A stretch of DNA of 64,000 bases, taken from Nematostella vectensis (taxonomy: Eukaryota; Cnidaria; Anthozoa; Actiniaria; Edwardsiidae). A program made the translations under genes and the position numbers. This document shows positions 28,501-40,500 of this stretch, piece by piece. The notes under the pieces are model-generated. The model made no database searches. It saw only the letters and a program-made list of their open reading frames with translations, and was not told the origin of the DNA. Each line of letters begins with the position of its first letter. Positions within the stretch are counted from its first letter, which is position 1. The DNA lies in assembly GCF_932526225.1 (NCBI RefSeq), contig NC_064036.1:16328953-16392952 (forward strand), read 5' to 3'.

Positions 28501-31500
28501 AAAGATCGTTCTCAGTGAGGTACACTTTGCTTTTCTCATAGCTTCGTCTTCCACGTAAAAACTCGCACACTGATCAAGAACCTTCCGAACCGTGCTTAAG
28601 CGGACATAACATGTGACGTGTAATATGAGACTCGGTCAACAGGACCAATAAGCCGGCGTAGCTTGCGTGCATCCGGTATCATAGTTTTTACTCTGTTACA
28701 GAGAAAAAACTTCGAACCCGGATGCACGCAGGCTAGGCGTAGGAAGCATATTCGGGAACCAAGGGCGTTATGTAGGAAGGGGAAATTCGGTACTTCTTTG
28801 TATGAAGATTGAAAGGAATGTCGATAGCCCGAGGGGGGGCGTCTTGTAATCCCATAGCCCGGTTGTAGTTCTAAATACTGATTTCGGACACACTAGGCGT
28901 TCCGTGGTCAGACGAGAGCCATGCTAGCAGCCTAAGACACCTTCCTATTCCATCGACTCGATCGGCGCTTTTGTACTTAAAATTAAGCTGCAAAACATGT
29001 TGATGCTAGTAGTGCTTTAGCCTGCGTCCAGCCGGAAATAGTTCCGTTATTACGGTAATAATAGAACTATTTCCGGCCGCATGCAGGCTAGTAGTGCTTT
29101 TCCTAAGTGTTAAAATATATTTTGCCGACGATCACCACCTTTTTTAATTAATTTTAGATTTTCAACCCGGGGTAGTTAGGTAGTGGCGGCTCAAGGGAAG
29201 GGGAGAGGTAGAGGCGCTCGCTTTTTCTTCTCTAAGCCCCCCTCCCCCCGTCTCTCTCCCTTGAACCGCTACGCAGGCTAGGGGTAGTGCAAGTAGGTTC
29301 TAGCTTTCATTTCTGTGGACCCGCAGACAAAACGAGACTTAGCGACGGGTGGAAATAGAGCCTACGCAGAAGAAACAAAACAGGTTTAAAATTTTGATAT
29401 TTATTTTTATAACACTATAACACATATGCGACAAGTTATTAATTTTCAAAAAAAACGTTAGTTACTAATGAAGTCATAAGTAATAATTCCAAACGTAAAC
29501 ATAACTCTTCCAGAACTGAAATTTAATTTCTCAAAGGCTTCAGCCCTCACGCCAAGTAGGGTGCCAGGCGCTACGAACTCCTCCTCGATGTTCATGTTTA
29601 TGTCCCCATTCCGTATCCTGCGGGATTGATAGATTGCATTAGTGAAATAGCAGCATTTTGATAACGTAATGTAGCCATTTGGAGACCCCCCTCCCCGGTG
29701 ATATAAACAGGACCACAATGATGCGCTTCCACTTATAAGCCACCTCTACAAAAATGCATTCCCCGGCAAACTGTGGGAATATCGTGTAAAGACAACAAGC
29801 ATGTAAAAGTGTAACACACAATGCGAGGTGGTTGTTGTACATTCAATGGTTATACTCGTATATTTTAAAATTTCAGACATAACTTAACATAACGAATCTA
29901 GAGAGAGAAAAAAGGAGAGTTATTTGACTAATTTTTAATCCCTTGCCCAAACTCCACTATAAAATGTGTAAACTGAAAAAGAAAAACATTTAATGAGAAA
30001 AGACTTTGGACCCGAAATTAATTTATTTTGCAAACCGGCTTTTACGCGAGGGTGCTCCACGGGCGCGACACCGCCCGTGAGAAAATTTGGATAGAAAAAC
30101 AAAATGTACCTAACTATTAACTGCGGATATGTGCAGTTTTTACCTTGAATTGCGCATTTTTTGCTAAAGTTACCAATTTTACAAGATAGGATATAGAGCC
30201 AAACTCAATTCGGCTTTAATTTCTGATTTAATAATGAATATTGATTTGGCCGCCATTTTGAACCGGTTGTACAACTTTTATACTAATGTTAATATATATT
30301 AATTACCATTACCATTTAACCCAGAAGAAAAAAAAACTAATTTCAATCAGTAAACTTATATAAGCATAAATAAAATTTGGGAACAAAAAGGGCTGATTAT
30401 ACTACAATGATAAAGAATACTTTTACTAACAATTAAGAAGAACTTTTGGAGGGGTATCAACACGAAACGTTACAAGAAATTGCGTATATTAACAGAAAAC
30501 GACATACTGTACATAATGGAAGAACTTTTTCGAGAATCGATACGTGTTCATCTCCTGCTTACTTTTCTTTCTTTCACAACCGCAATGTGTGCTTTGCTTT
30601 CTTCAAAATGTAATTTTATTAAATTTTGAGAGTTTTTTCCCGTCGTTGATTTAAAACCTTTTTCATAAAAATGGTTTTGTCTGCAACGACGGTCAACGAA
30701 AACTTTTTAGAGTCCGCTTCACTTTTTGGTTTATCGTTTTAATTACTCTGGTACAACAAGTGGCTTGATCCAAGAGAGGCAATAGCGATCAAAAATAATC
30801 TTCGACGTTCAAGGTAAAAGTACACTGATTTAGAATAATATAATATAAATATGAGTATGGAAAACTATATTTAGATAACTAGATTACCTATACATATCAA
30901 TGTTTTTTGCAACAAATAACATACTAGCTTGTACTACAAGCTAGTATGTAGAAGTCCCTCCTGTAGTACACAAGTGATTGACGTAAGGTCCAGTGTTCCA
31001 TATCAGCTTCTCCAACTAAACTACCGGACCTCCTTAGGCAGTACTTGTGCGGATTCGGGTATCACTAGCTCGTGTACGCAGTTGGGCCAGGGAGAGAGGC
31101 GCTCATTGGACATAGAAGATGAACGGATAAAAAGGAACCGTCGTGTGGTGTGTGGATGTCAATGTGAGATAGATAAAAAGGAGGGGGGGGTGCTCATAGG
31201 GAAGGGTGAACTTATTTCAATATGCGAGATCGAAGAGGGGCGCTTATCTGAAGTAGGGCGTCCTTACCAGTCATTACGGTACTTAAATAGCTAGAAAAAC
31301 CCGGTGATTTTTGAGTCGCCACATCACATGACTATGGAATGCTATTTCAACAAAGACAACTTATACAAATTACAAGCCCTTTATTTCATTATTATTATTT
31401 AATTTTTTGCTTGGGGGGTGGGGGATGGGGGGGGGGGGGGGGGGAAGGCGTCATACTTTGCGCCACCATTTTTACCTCGACCATGACCTCGAAATAGAGA

Positions 31501-34500
31501 AGGGGAGGTGTAACAGTTCATGAACGGACATGCCAATTATGTCCGGACACGGTAGAGGACGAGTTCCACTTTGTCGTGCAGTAAATATGCGCAGTTAAGA
31601 ACAAACTTTTTTTTTTTTCGAAAAATCTAGCAGATCCTGGTGATTTGATTTCGCTAAGAAATCGGAGAGACAGAATTTTGCTCTAAATACTTAACCCTCC
31701 AAAGATGATGGGGATGTTGATGAAGACTCTGACTTTATAATTCACTTTCAGCCAAACCTATGTACTAAATTTGTATACGGAGAAGTGGATAAGTTGCATT
31801 GTTTATTATCTAAAAAAATCCAAATTTTACCCCCCCCCCCCCCTCCCAAACGCGTATGTTCGATGCCGTGTCACTATATCTCCGAACTGAATGAAAAATA
31901 CATGTTCAAGCTAACAAAGGTGATAGAGTGGTTTTCAAAATCCCGTGCAACAAAATGTAATTGTTAATGTGTAATAGTCAAGCCAGAACAAAAGAGAACA
32001 AAAATATTACAGTGTATTAGACTTAGTTCAAACATTGTATTACCCATGAGCAGTATTTTAACAAACTACTTCCTTCTATCTAAATGACTTGTGAAACCAT
32101 TCGAGTGGGCGCACTTGCCGCATTCCACCGTGCACTGGTGGCTAAGCGAACGGGAAAGCTATATCCGCTATAACAATTTCACACAAATTCGAAAGTCGTG
32201 AAGCCGGACTAATACAAAAACGTGAACGATTTCATAATCGTGAAGGATTTCCAAATCGTGAAGGATTTTAAAAATCGTGAACGATTTCGAAATCGTGAAC
32301 GATTTCGAAATCGTGAAGGATTTTAAAAATCGTGAACGATTTCGAAATCGTGAAGGATTTTAAAAATCGTGAAGGATTTTTAAAATCGTGAACGATTTCG
32401 AAATCCTTCACGATTTTTAAAATCCTTCACGATGGCCCAGGACGGTGAACTGATCCGTTTCCCATATCTAATAATCCTCTCTACGACCCCGAGCTATCTT
32501 TACTTGTGGAACTGAGTCATCTCGAAACGTGAAAAGAATTGTTGTAGAAGCTATGTTGATCATGCATTGTAAGAGACGTCTGAACATAGTATAGGGAGAT
32601 GGTTAGGAAACCCGAACTTCAAAGGCACTCTTTTCAAGTGCATAAACAATAAGCGCCTGTGATGTTCAACAACCCTGTCACTTGATCACGAACCTGCACA
32701 AACCAAGCGTACAGTACAAGAAAACACATGGACGATATTTGTGAATTCGCGTATTCGGCACAAATCGTTTATTGATTTATTTGAAACTTTGCTATTTTTA
32801 TTCACTTTCTCTTAATTTTGTCTTTATCACTTCGCATGTTTTATCGCCATAATATTAATATCCCGAGCTCTACAGCCCCCCAAAAATAGTTTTATACAGC
32901 CATGTATATTTTTTTAAGTGCAGAGCGGCGCTACAATTCTATAGTAAGTAGAGCTCTATCAAACAAACTCAGTGAGCTATCACGCCCCCCCCCCCCCCCC
33001 CCCCCCTACTAACTACGGTCTGAAATATTGGATTCCGTGTTGGTTACCTCCAAGATTTCACAGAAAGCCATTGAAAGTATTCAGCGCAACGAAAGAAGCT
33101 ATACTGTACTTGTATTGCTTCAATGTTTGGTCTACTCTTCTCAATCATATCATCCTTATGTTGCTAGGTGATTACATCGTGTACGCTGGTGACATGGGCC
33201 GGGAAATGTACTGCATCAGAAGAGGCCAAGTGAACATCTTGAACGACGAGGATGAAGTGGTTGGAACTCTGGGACCTGGAAGTTTCTTTGGCGAGGTAAG
33301 CCTCATAAATGTAATCAGCTTGTAATTTCTCCTTATTGTTTAATTAGTGAACCAAGTTACCAGGTAATGAGAATTATGTTATTTAAAATTGTCAAGAACT
33401 GAAGAAGCTAGCGTGTCTCTGTCATTCGCCATTATGTCATCGTAGTAAAGTATTAAGAAATAATATTAAATAGAAATGAAAGGTTTCAGACAGCCTTCAG
33501 ACTGGGAACCGATTTATTCAAAATTATTCAAAACAACAATCGACACATACTCGTGATACTATTAATACAAACTTGTGAATAATATACTATTTCTAGAAAA
33601 AGACGTACATCGTTTTTCAATTGTCTCAGATTCGAGATGTTTATTTTGCCTCTCCGCCCTCTCAGAGCAAGAAACAATAGATCATTTTTTTGTTGACTGT
33701 ATGGAGTCTAAGAACTTTTATTTCGAAATTGTGGCTGGCTGGCTGGCTTCGATATCCACCTACCAGCTCCTAACTTATCAAATATCATATTGGGCGTCGA
33801 TAGCGACGGTCCAGAAACTATATTATATTGATTTATAAAATTGTATTGTATAAACATAAAAATAAAAATCTTTAAAAATCTAGTCAAGAACCACCTCAAG
33901 TACAGTGAGAAAACTAATATCTTATAGCAAAAGTAAAAAAAAAAGTTGACAGCACAGTTTCAAAAATGGGAAAAGATCCTGATAGCGTTAGAGAATTGAT
34001 TATTTAACGTACCGGTGCAACACAAATTGCAACCCTTATGGCTTTATGTGTTGTCTTTGTGTGATGAAGTTAAAAAAAAAACTTCTTATGATCCATAAAA
34101 AAAGAAATGAAAGGTGTATTGTTTTTTATTTCTATTATTTTATTTACAGATCGGTCTTGTCTGTGGAGAGAGTCGTGTGTACACTGTGCAGTGCAAGACG
34201 TATTGTCAAACCCTGATGCTCACCAAACATGACATGGACAAAGTTCTTGGCGACTTTCCCCTGCTCAGAAGGTGTGGATCATCGACGTCATTTCTCCAAC
34301 TCACTCTTCTTCTGATTTCTTCTTTTTTTTTTCTCCCTCTTCAGGCACCAAGCACCATTGTTTTCAATGAAAATATTATCCCAGAAAGAGAAAGGAAACA
34401 TGGTCTAATTTCTTTATCTTTTAACTCTCCTTCCTCGATTGTTTTTTTTTTTCGTCTACTGATTTCAATGGATTTAATTTTGTCCGTGCCTTATGTATGA

Positions 34501-37500
34501 GTCCCGATACTTAGGCCCGATTTATACTTTGCGCTCGTGCCGTGCCGAATCTAATTGTCTATTTGTATCAACACAAATACATTGGGTTCAGCGAGATTCA
34601 GACGTCACACTAAATGAGTCGCGCTCAATAGGCACCAATGTCTTCAATGAAAATATTATCCCAGAAAGAGAAAGGAAACATGGTCTAATTTCTTTATCTT
34701 TTAACTCTCCTTCCTCGATTGTTTTTTTTTTGTCTACTGATTTCAATGGATTTAATTTTGTCCGTACCTTATGTATGAGTCCCGATACTTAGGCCCGATT
34801 TATACGTCGCGTCTCGCGTCGCGAGATTCAGACGTCACACTAAATGAGTCGCGCTCTATAGGTTGCGAGTAGTGAAAGCTGACTCGAGGTGGAGTTTCTG
34901 TTTCACAAGATACAAAAAAATATGGTTATTTGATTCGGCACATCAGACGCTCGACGTTCGAATCGGTGTTGTGCTTTTGCAGCCATGCAGTGCCGTACAA
35001 AACTCAATTCTACCGTGCCGAACTTAATGGATACAGACGTTTAACTGTTCATGCGTCTTATTAGTTTCGGCACGGCAGAAACACGACTTATGAACCGGGC
35101 CCCCTCTTTCCTCTCCAGAGAAATCAACGAGAGTGGTGACCGACACGTAGGAAGCAAGATCCTCGAGCAGAGTAAACCAACGCCATCTAAATTAACTCAT
35201 CGCCAGTCGCTTGTGGCATCTTACCAGGGACAAAGGTCTCGTGATGCGTACAGGAGAAGGCTGATGGATGTCCAAAGTAGTAAGAAGATCATGACGATCG
35301 CGGAGGAGGATGTCGATGGAGATGATACCAAGTCAACGGGGCATGTTGAAAAATCTCCGCTATTTTATCATACTATGCAAAAAAGCATCAATCTCCATTG
35401 GCTGACTTTTGTTTGTTTGTTTTTTATCTCAGTGGTGACTTTGTCGCGGATACGTTTGACACCGAGGAGGAGTTCAAGAGACCTTACCGCAAATTGCACA
35501 TCATTCCACGAATTTTCGCCTATCTACTGATGAGGTTACCCCTACTAGCGCATTCTTTTTATTCCCATTGTTTAAATTTTAAACTTCTTGCGTCGTGAAC
35601 AGGGCTTTACAATGAGTTGAGAATCTTATTTGTGCGTGGCCTTGTTTTAAAGGTTCCCCGAGATTCACGTTATGGTAGAGTTTAGGCTCTACGATTTCAC
35701 CATATCCAATGATCAAGATAGCAATTAAGGTTCCATATGTCAAATAGGAAACAAAAACAGCCTTGAAGATTCACTCATTTTCTCTCTCATTGAGTAAACC
35801 TTGGCTCACTGAAAAACGCCCCTTTTAAAACCCCTTGTGAAAGGAGAATAGATGTTTAGTCGTGCTTCTTATTTTGTACACTAATTGCACAACATTTTTC
35901 TGTCAGGAAGGGAATCTCCCCAGATCAGCTTTGGTTACAACTCTGGCAGGGCGTTACCACCACGATTGCTGGAGTTTACGTCTCGACACTCGGTCTCCAA
36001 GCTGCTATCCTCCACGTGGACACCACCTTCTGGGTGCTACACTACGTCTTCGAGCTTGTTTTCCTTGTAGACATGTGAGTGTTGTACCCCGTCTCTAGGA
36101 ACATTTGATTCCCATTAAAGCCGCATTGTCACCAGTTTACTTTCGGTCGATTACGTAACAATATCCCGATGATTTTTAACGGAAAACGCGAAAAATATTT
36201 CAAAATATTGAAAGCAGTGTGTTTAGTGGAAGTTTCTTTGAGGATCTGAATGATAATTTAGAGCGGATGGTTGATGGTTGCTTGTATTTTTCATCAAAAA
36301 TACAGCTATGAGCATATTAGGAGAGTGTCTCAGGACATCATGAAGTCTATTGGGGCATAATTGAGTGCTTTGCTTATGGATATTTGCAAGCAAAGGTGAA
36401 TTCATGATGTTTTTTTCTTGTTTGGCTTTGCCTGGATGAGAAAATAATTTTCTAATGAATCACCACAGCTCTCCTAAATGCTGTCTTTTCTGAAACCAAA
36501 TTGATTCCAAAATTGTTTACACTGCTATTCTGGGCCTGTATGACCTGGAATTGATTTGTTTGGCTTTTGAGTGAAACGACTTATAAAAAACCATCTGATT
36601 TTGGGGAGAGGAGTGTTGACTGGCCCTCCCCTCGTGAATTTTTCCCTGGATCTCTCAGAATGCTTTGCAATCCGTAAAGGCATCTTCATGGTTTTACAAG
36701 CCTTCAAGGAGTGGACATTGTGTTTTGGGGCCATGGAGATGAACCTGGAGGATCAGAATAAAGGCATCTATTTGTGTCTTGAGCTGTGTTTGCTGATTTC
36801 TCTCCCTTGTGTGGTATTTTGAGCGTTTTATTGAGAGGGGTGATTCTGCTTTTCTTTCGTTGTTCGATTTGAAATTTGTCAAAGAACCCGTGCTATTATT
36901 TGGCTTAAGAGGAGTTGCCAACACCTTGGTTGGATGCATATCTTCAAGACCATTTATCCCTTAGACTGATGCCTGAGTATCTTCATCTTGTTGTGTTTAT
37001 TTTGCATTTATGATTTTTTTTGGGTTGTGGGTACTTCCCAAAGCCGGTACAGGCCGGTTGAGGGGTCAATGTGTTAATATCTCGGATTTTAATAGATTCT
37101 TTTGTCTATTAACGGTTGAGGTTTCCGTCGGACCTCCGGAAGTGAACTGGTGACAATGCGGCTTTAAGACATGTGAGCTGCCTGACCTGTTCCTATATGC
37201 ACTTTTGCGGCTTAGGGGTGACATAAGAGAGTTTCTAGTTTTAAGTTGTTAAAAAGCAACTACGACGGCGACGACACGCCTAAAATTTAACACCAATTTT
37301 GGCTTTTGCTCTCCCACCCTGCGAGTACAGTTCCAAAAACATTTTTTGACAAACGTTTTTGAGATATTTATTTTGGTATTTCTTCCCTACAGCTACATCA
37401 AGTTCCACGTTGGTTATTACAATGAGAACAAAGTCTTGGTCACTCATCCAATCTTCACAGCAAGACGCTATCTACGGTAGATACGCATATTCTTAATACC

Positions 37501-40500
37501 CTGCCGTGACATAAACCTTCCGTTACACATTGTGTAGAATCTACGGCCCTTCCTGGGGGAAGTGGTTTATTCTCCAATGAATTGGTTGGTTTTAGGATTC
37601 GAACTCATAATATATGTCAAGTAAAGAAAGAGATACACAGTTTAAAGTAGTAATCTCCTAGCACAAAGGCGCGGCGGGTTAAAGGAGATTGAGGGAAAAA
37701 AAATAAACGCCACTGAAATTGCTGTATGTTTTGATCTAAGGACAAACTTTCTTCTGGATGTCCTATGCTGCTTTCCTACCGAGATATTCGTACTCGCAGT
37801 TCTTCCCATTGACAAAGGTATGTATAGTGCAACTAGAAGGTCTGGAACGCCGTGTGACGATTCTTTGACTTCCCCAAAAAGAAATCTAAATCTAAACTAA
37901 ATCCTCTCCTAAATCTAAAATCTAAACTAAATCCTCTCCACTGGTTGTGAAATACAATCCATGCTACAATATAAACGACCCTATTCTATTGCTAAAACAA
38001 AAGATATATGAGGACAATTTTAATTAAAAAATCAAAATAAAATTAAATCAAAAGTGTCAATAAGTCGGGGTGTTTTTAAAAGGCTCTTTCAAAACCTTCT
38101 TGGATTTTTTGATGACTACATAAATATTTTTTCAAAAACCAAAAACATTATTTACAGCTGCGATCATGATAACTGTATTTCTGGGTATAAAACCTCAAGA
38201 AAACGGCGCCAACGACGAGGAGAATGCCGAATATAAGTCGAGCCATTGTCTAACATGAAGGAAAACACAGCATATTGCTGGCCCAGCGAACACGTCTGTT
38301 TCCCCCAAATGCTAGGGCTGTCTAGGCCTTGTTATCAACTGAGCGATTTTCCGTATTTGATTGTTTTAACTCTGTATTTGGGCCCCATAGCTATCATGCG
38401 TGTGCTAGCCTTCGCTCGCCTTAACCGATGCCTCCACTTCTACCGCTTGGTACGTAAACTTGTATTTTCTCATCGAAGAACATGGGTGTCTAATAAATAT
38501 GAATAAATTGAACGTCATCAGACAGGTACGTTTATGCTAAAGTCCTTTTCGAATGCAGGTCCAGTTCTTTAGCTACATGGAAGAGCCTCTGGGAAGTCGA
38601 GCCAACTTCTACAGGTAAACGCGTGTTTTATGGCCCAAAAGTCCATATACAGTAGTCAAGAGGCTGCGTTTCAGTTTCCCGCAAACCCGGGAGGGGGGGG
38701 GAATAACGGACTCCCTCTAAAATGTCACATATGCTCGTCCTATCCATTAGGGTATGTTTTAGCTAAAAGTGTTACCTCTAAAAGTCTGCAACGGATCATT
38801 CGTCTCTTCGTCTGTTTTAACTGCTATCCCTTAGAGTCTAAAGACCACACACGTTATACTTAAGGGGTAAAGATGTAGGCCGCACCTATTGTGCTATCCT
38901 TTCGGTAAAATTTATTGTTTCGACTCTCATGTGTGACGTTTTTTAGGGGAAGTCCTGGAAAGGATATACTCAAGATGCACTTGCCTTTGTAGTCAAGACT
39001 ATGATATGATAATACTTATCTAGAAAAACAGGCGTGGGGTTGGAGGGGGGGGGGGGGTGCGTTAGAACGCCTACGGACCTGCAAAGGACTTAATCCAGCC
39101 ACACGTCACGGTCACGCGATTATTCGCAACTTAACTTGTATGGATGATTTTGCTTCTAGGCAGTTAAAGTTTGTGATCTACATGTCAATCTTCACGCATT
39201 ACATGGCCTGCGGGTGGTTTATCCTTGCTTGTGACGGGCAAATAGATGGCAGCCATATTTGCAGAGAGGGATTCTGGGCTATGAGCTCCAGCCATTCGCT
39301 CAGTAAGTCAAACATGTATCACAGGGCTGTAGCAGGGGGGGAGGGGCACATATTTTCACAAATTCTAAGAAAATGACCAGTGGGGGCGTGGCTGTGCCCC
39401 CCATCGCTATCTTAATGTTTCTGTATCGTGCCCCCCCCCGATAATTCGAGGCTTGCTACGGCTATGTATCAGCATCTATGAAACAAACGAACAGCGAAAC
39501 TACTTGCGTCTCATAGAGGCGTAAAATATACCATCTTAACCCTGTTAATTTATAGGTAACTCAGTCGTTAATTTGTTATTCCGTCATTGATACAACTTAT
39601 ATACTAACAATTTTGTAAACCTTCAAAAAATAGAAAAAGGCGATCCTGTGTTTAAGAAGTATCTTCTCAGCTTCTACTGGGCTGCGGCCACTTGTGCGTC
39701 TGTTGGGTATGGAGACATCCGCTCATACCAGGTGTCAGAGGTGAGTCCTGTCCAGTTGGCCGGATCGCGGCCACTTTCGCGCAAGTAAAAGGGCAAAAAT
39801 AAGTATCTTTAAGGTTGGCTCTCATTATGACGCAAGCGCAAGCGAAAGACAAGTGAGAATCGGTCAAATACAAGCGCAAGCGCAAGAAAATCAAGCAGTT
39901 GCGTTCTCTTGCGCTCCCACTTGCTTTTTAGTGAAAATCGGAAAATTTCGTGCTTTGCGCTTACGCTTACGTCCAAGTGAGAACCTACCTTTATAGCGCA
40001 AGCCAGAGGCCAAGAATAATGCAAGTATATAAGTATTCTTATGGAGCTTATATAAACCAATAAGTATAAACCAATGGAAAACAAGCTTCTAGTAAGCCAA
40101 ACTCAGGGCCGAGAAGATACTATCGATGTCTCGATTCGAGCCCGTTTCGGCAGAAGTCTGGGCCATCTGTGATTCCCGGTTACACTACAAACAGACACTG
40201 TGGCAGATGAGTCAAGTGAAGGGATTTTCTATTTAATTGCGGAGGGTGTTAGTCCACTGGATATCTGTGTGTTTAGCATACTCAAGTATGCTAGAGTCTT
40301 GCTGAAGACTTTGAAGTTTCTACATTTTGGTTTCGTTTTTTATTGGCATTTGAGAATACATTGGTCTATTTGCACAAAACAATTTGCAAACAAACAAAAA
40401 CATCCACACTGATTGGTTTGTGATCCGGCACACTATCGAAAACCGCCAATCCGGAAATCTCCAACCTACTTCTCCCCTACCACCCCCCCCCCCCCTCCCC

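Larger units (their letters stand above)
12832..32456. mobile_element. 19.6-kb giant transposon-like element with inverted termini and 8-bp target duplication
   Basis: The two ends are inverted copies: 28 identical bases starting GGATCAGTTCACCGTCCTGG, each followed inward by an array of TTCACGATTT-type repeats. The direct repeat GTTTCCCA lies immediately outside both ends (12824-12831 and 32457-32464), as left by a single transposition. Without the element the host intron would be about 0.73 kb, like its neighbours. Inside lie a 17-exon gene on the - strand, a 6-kb array of a 112-bp repeat, a MITE and several hairpins. I recognise no transposase, so the superfamily is open; 8-bp duplications occur in hAT, P, Zisupton/KDZ and Novosib groups. 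Alternative: two separate insertions plus a rearrangement. Confidence 0.8.

Noticed and set aside
28326-28541. + strand 71-codon frame
   Set aside because: Antisense shadow of exon 1 of the unknown nested gene.
28700-28725. tRNA-like B box (TTCGAACCC)
   Set aside because: It is part of the hairpin element arm; no A box or cloverleaf can be built around it.
30929-31294. 121-codon + strand frame
   Set aside because: No recognisable domain or exon context; it starts in a palindrome and runs through G-rich low-complexity sequence.
35332-35530. Continuation of the 35119 exon frame to a stop at 35530
   Set aside because: The continued frame ([15 protein letters not shown]) is not channel-like, while splicing to 35433 restores a frame that joins smoothly to the S1-S2 exon.
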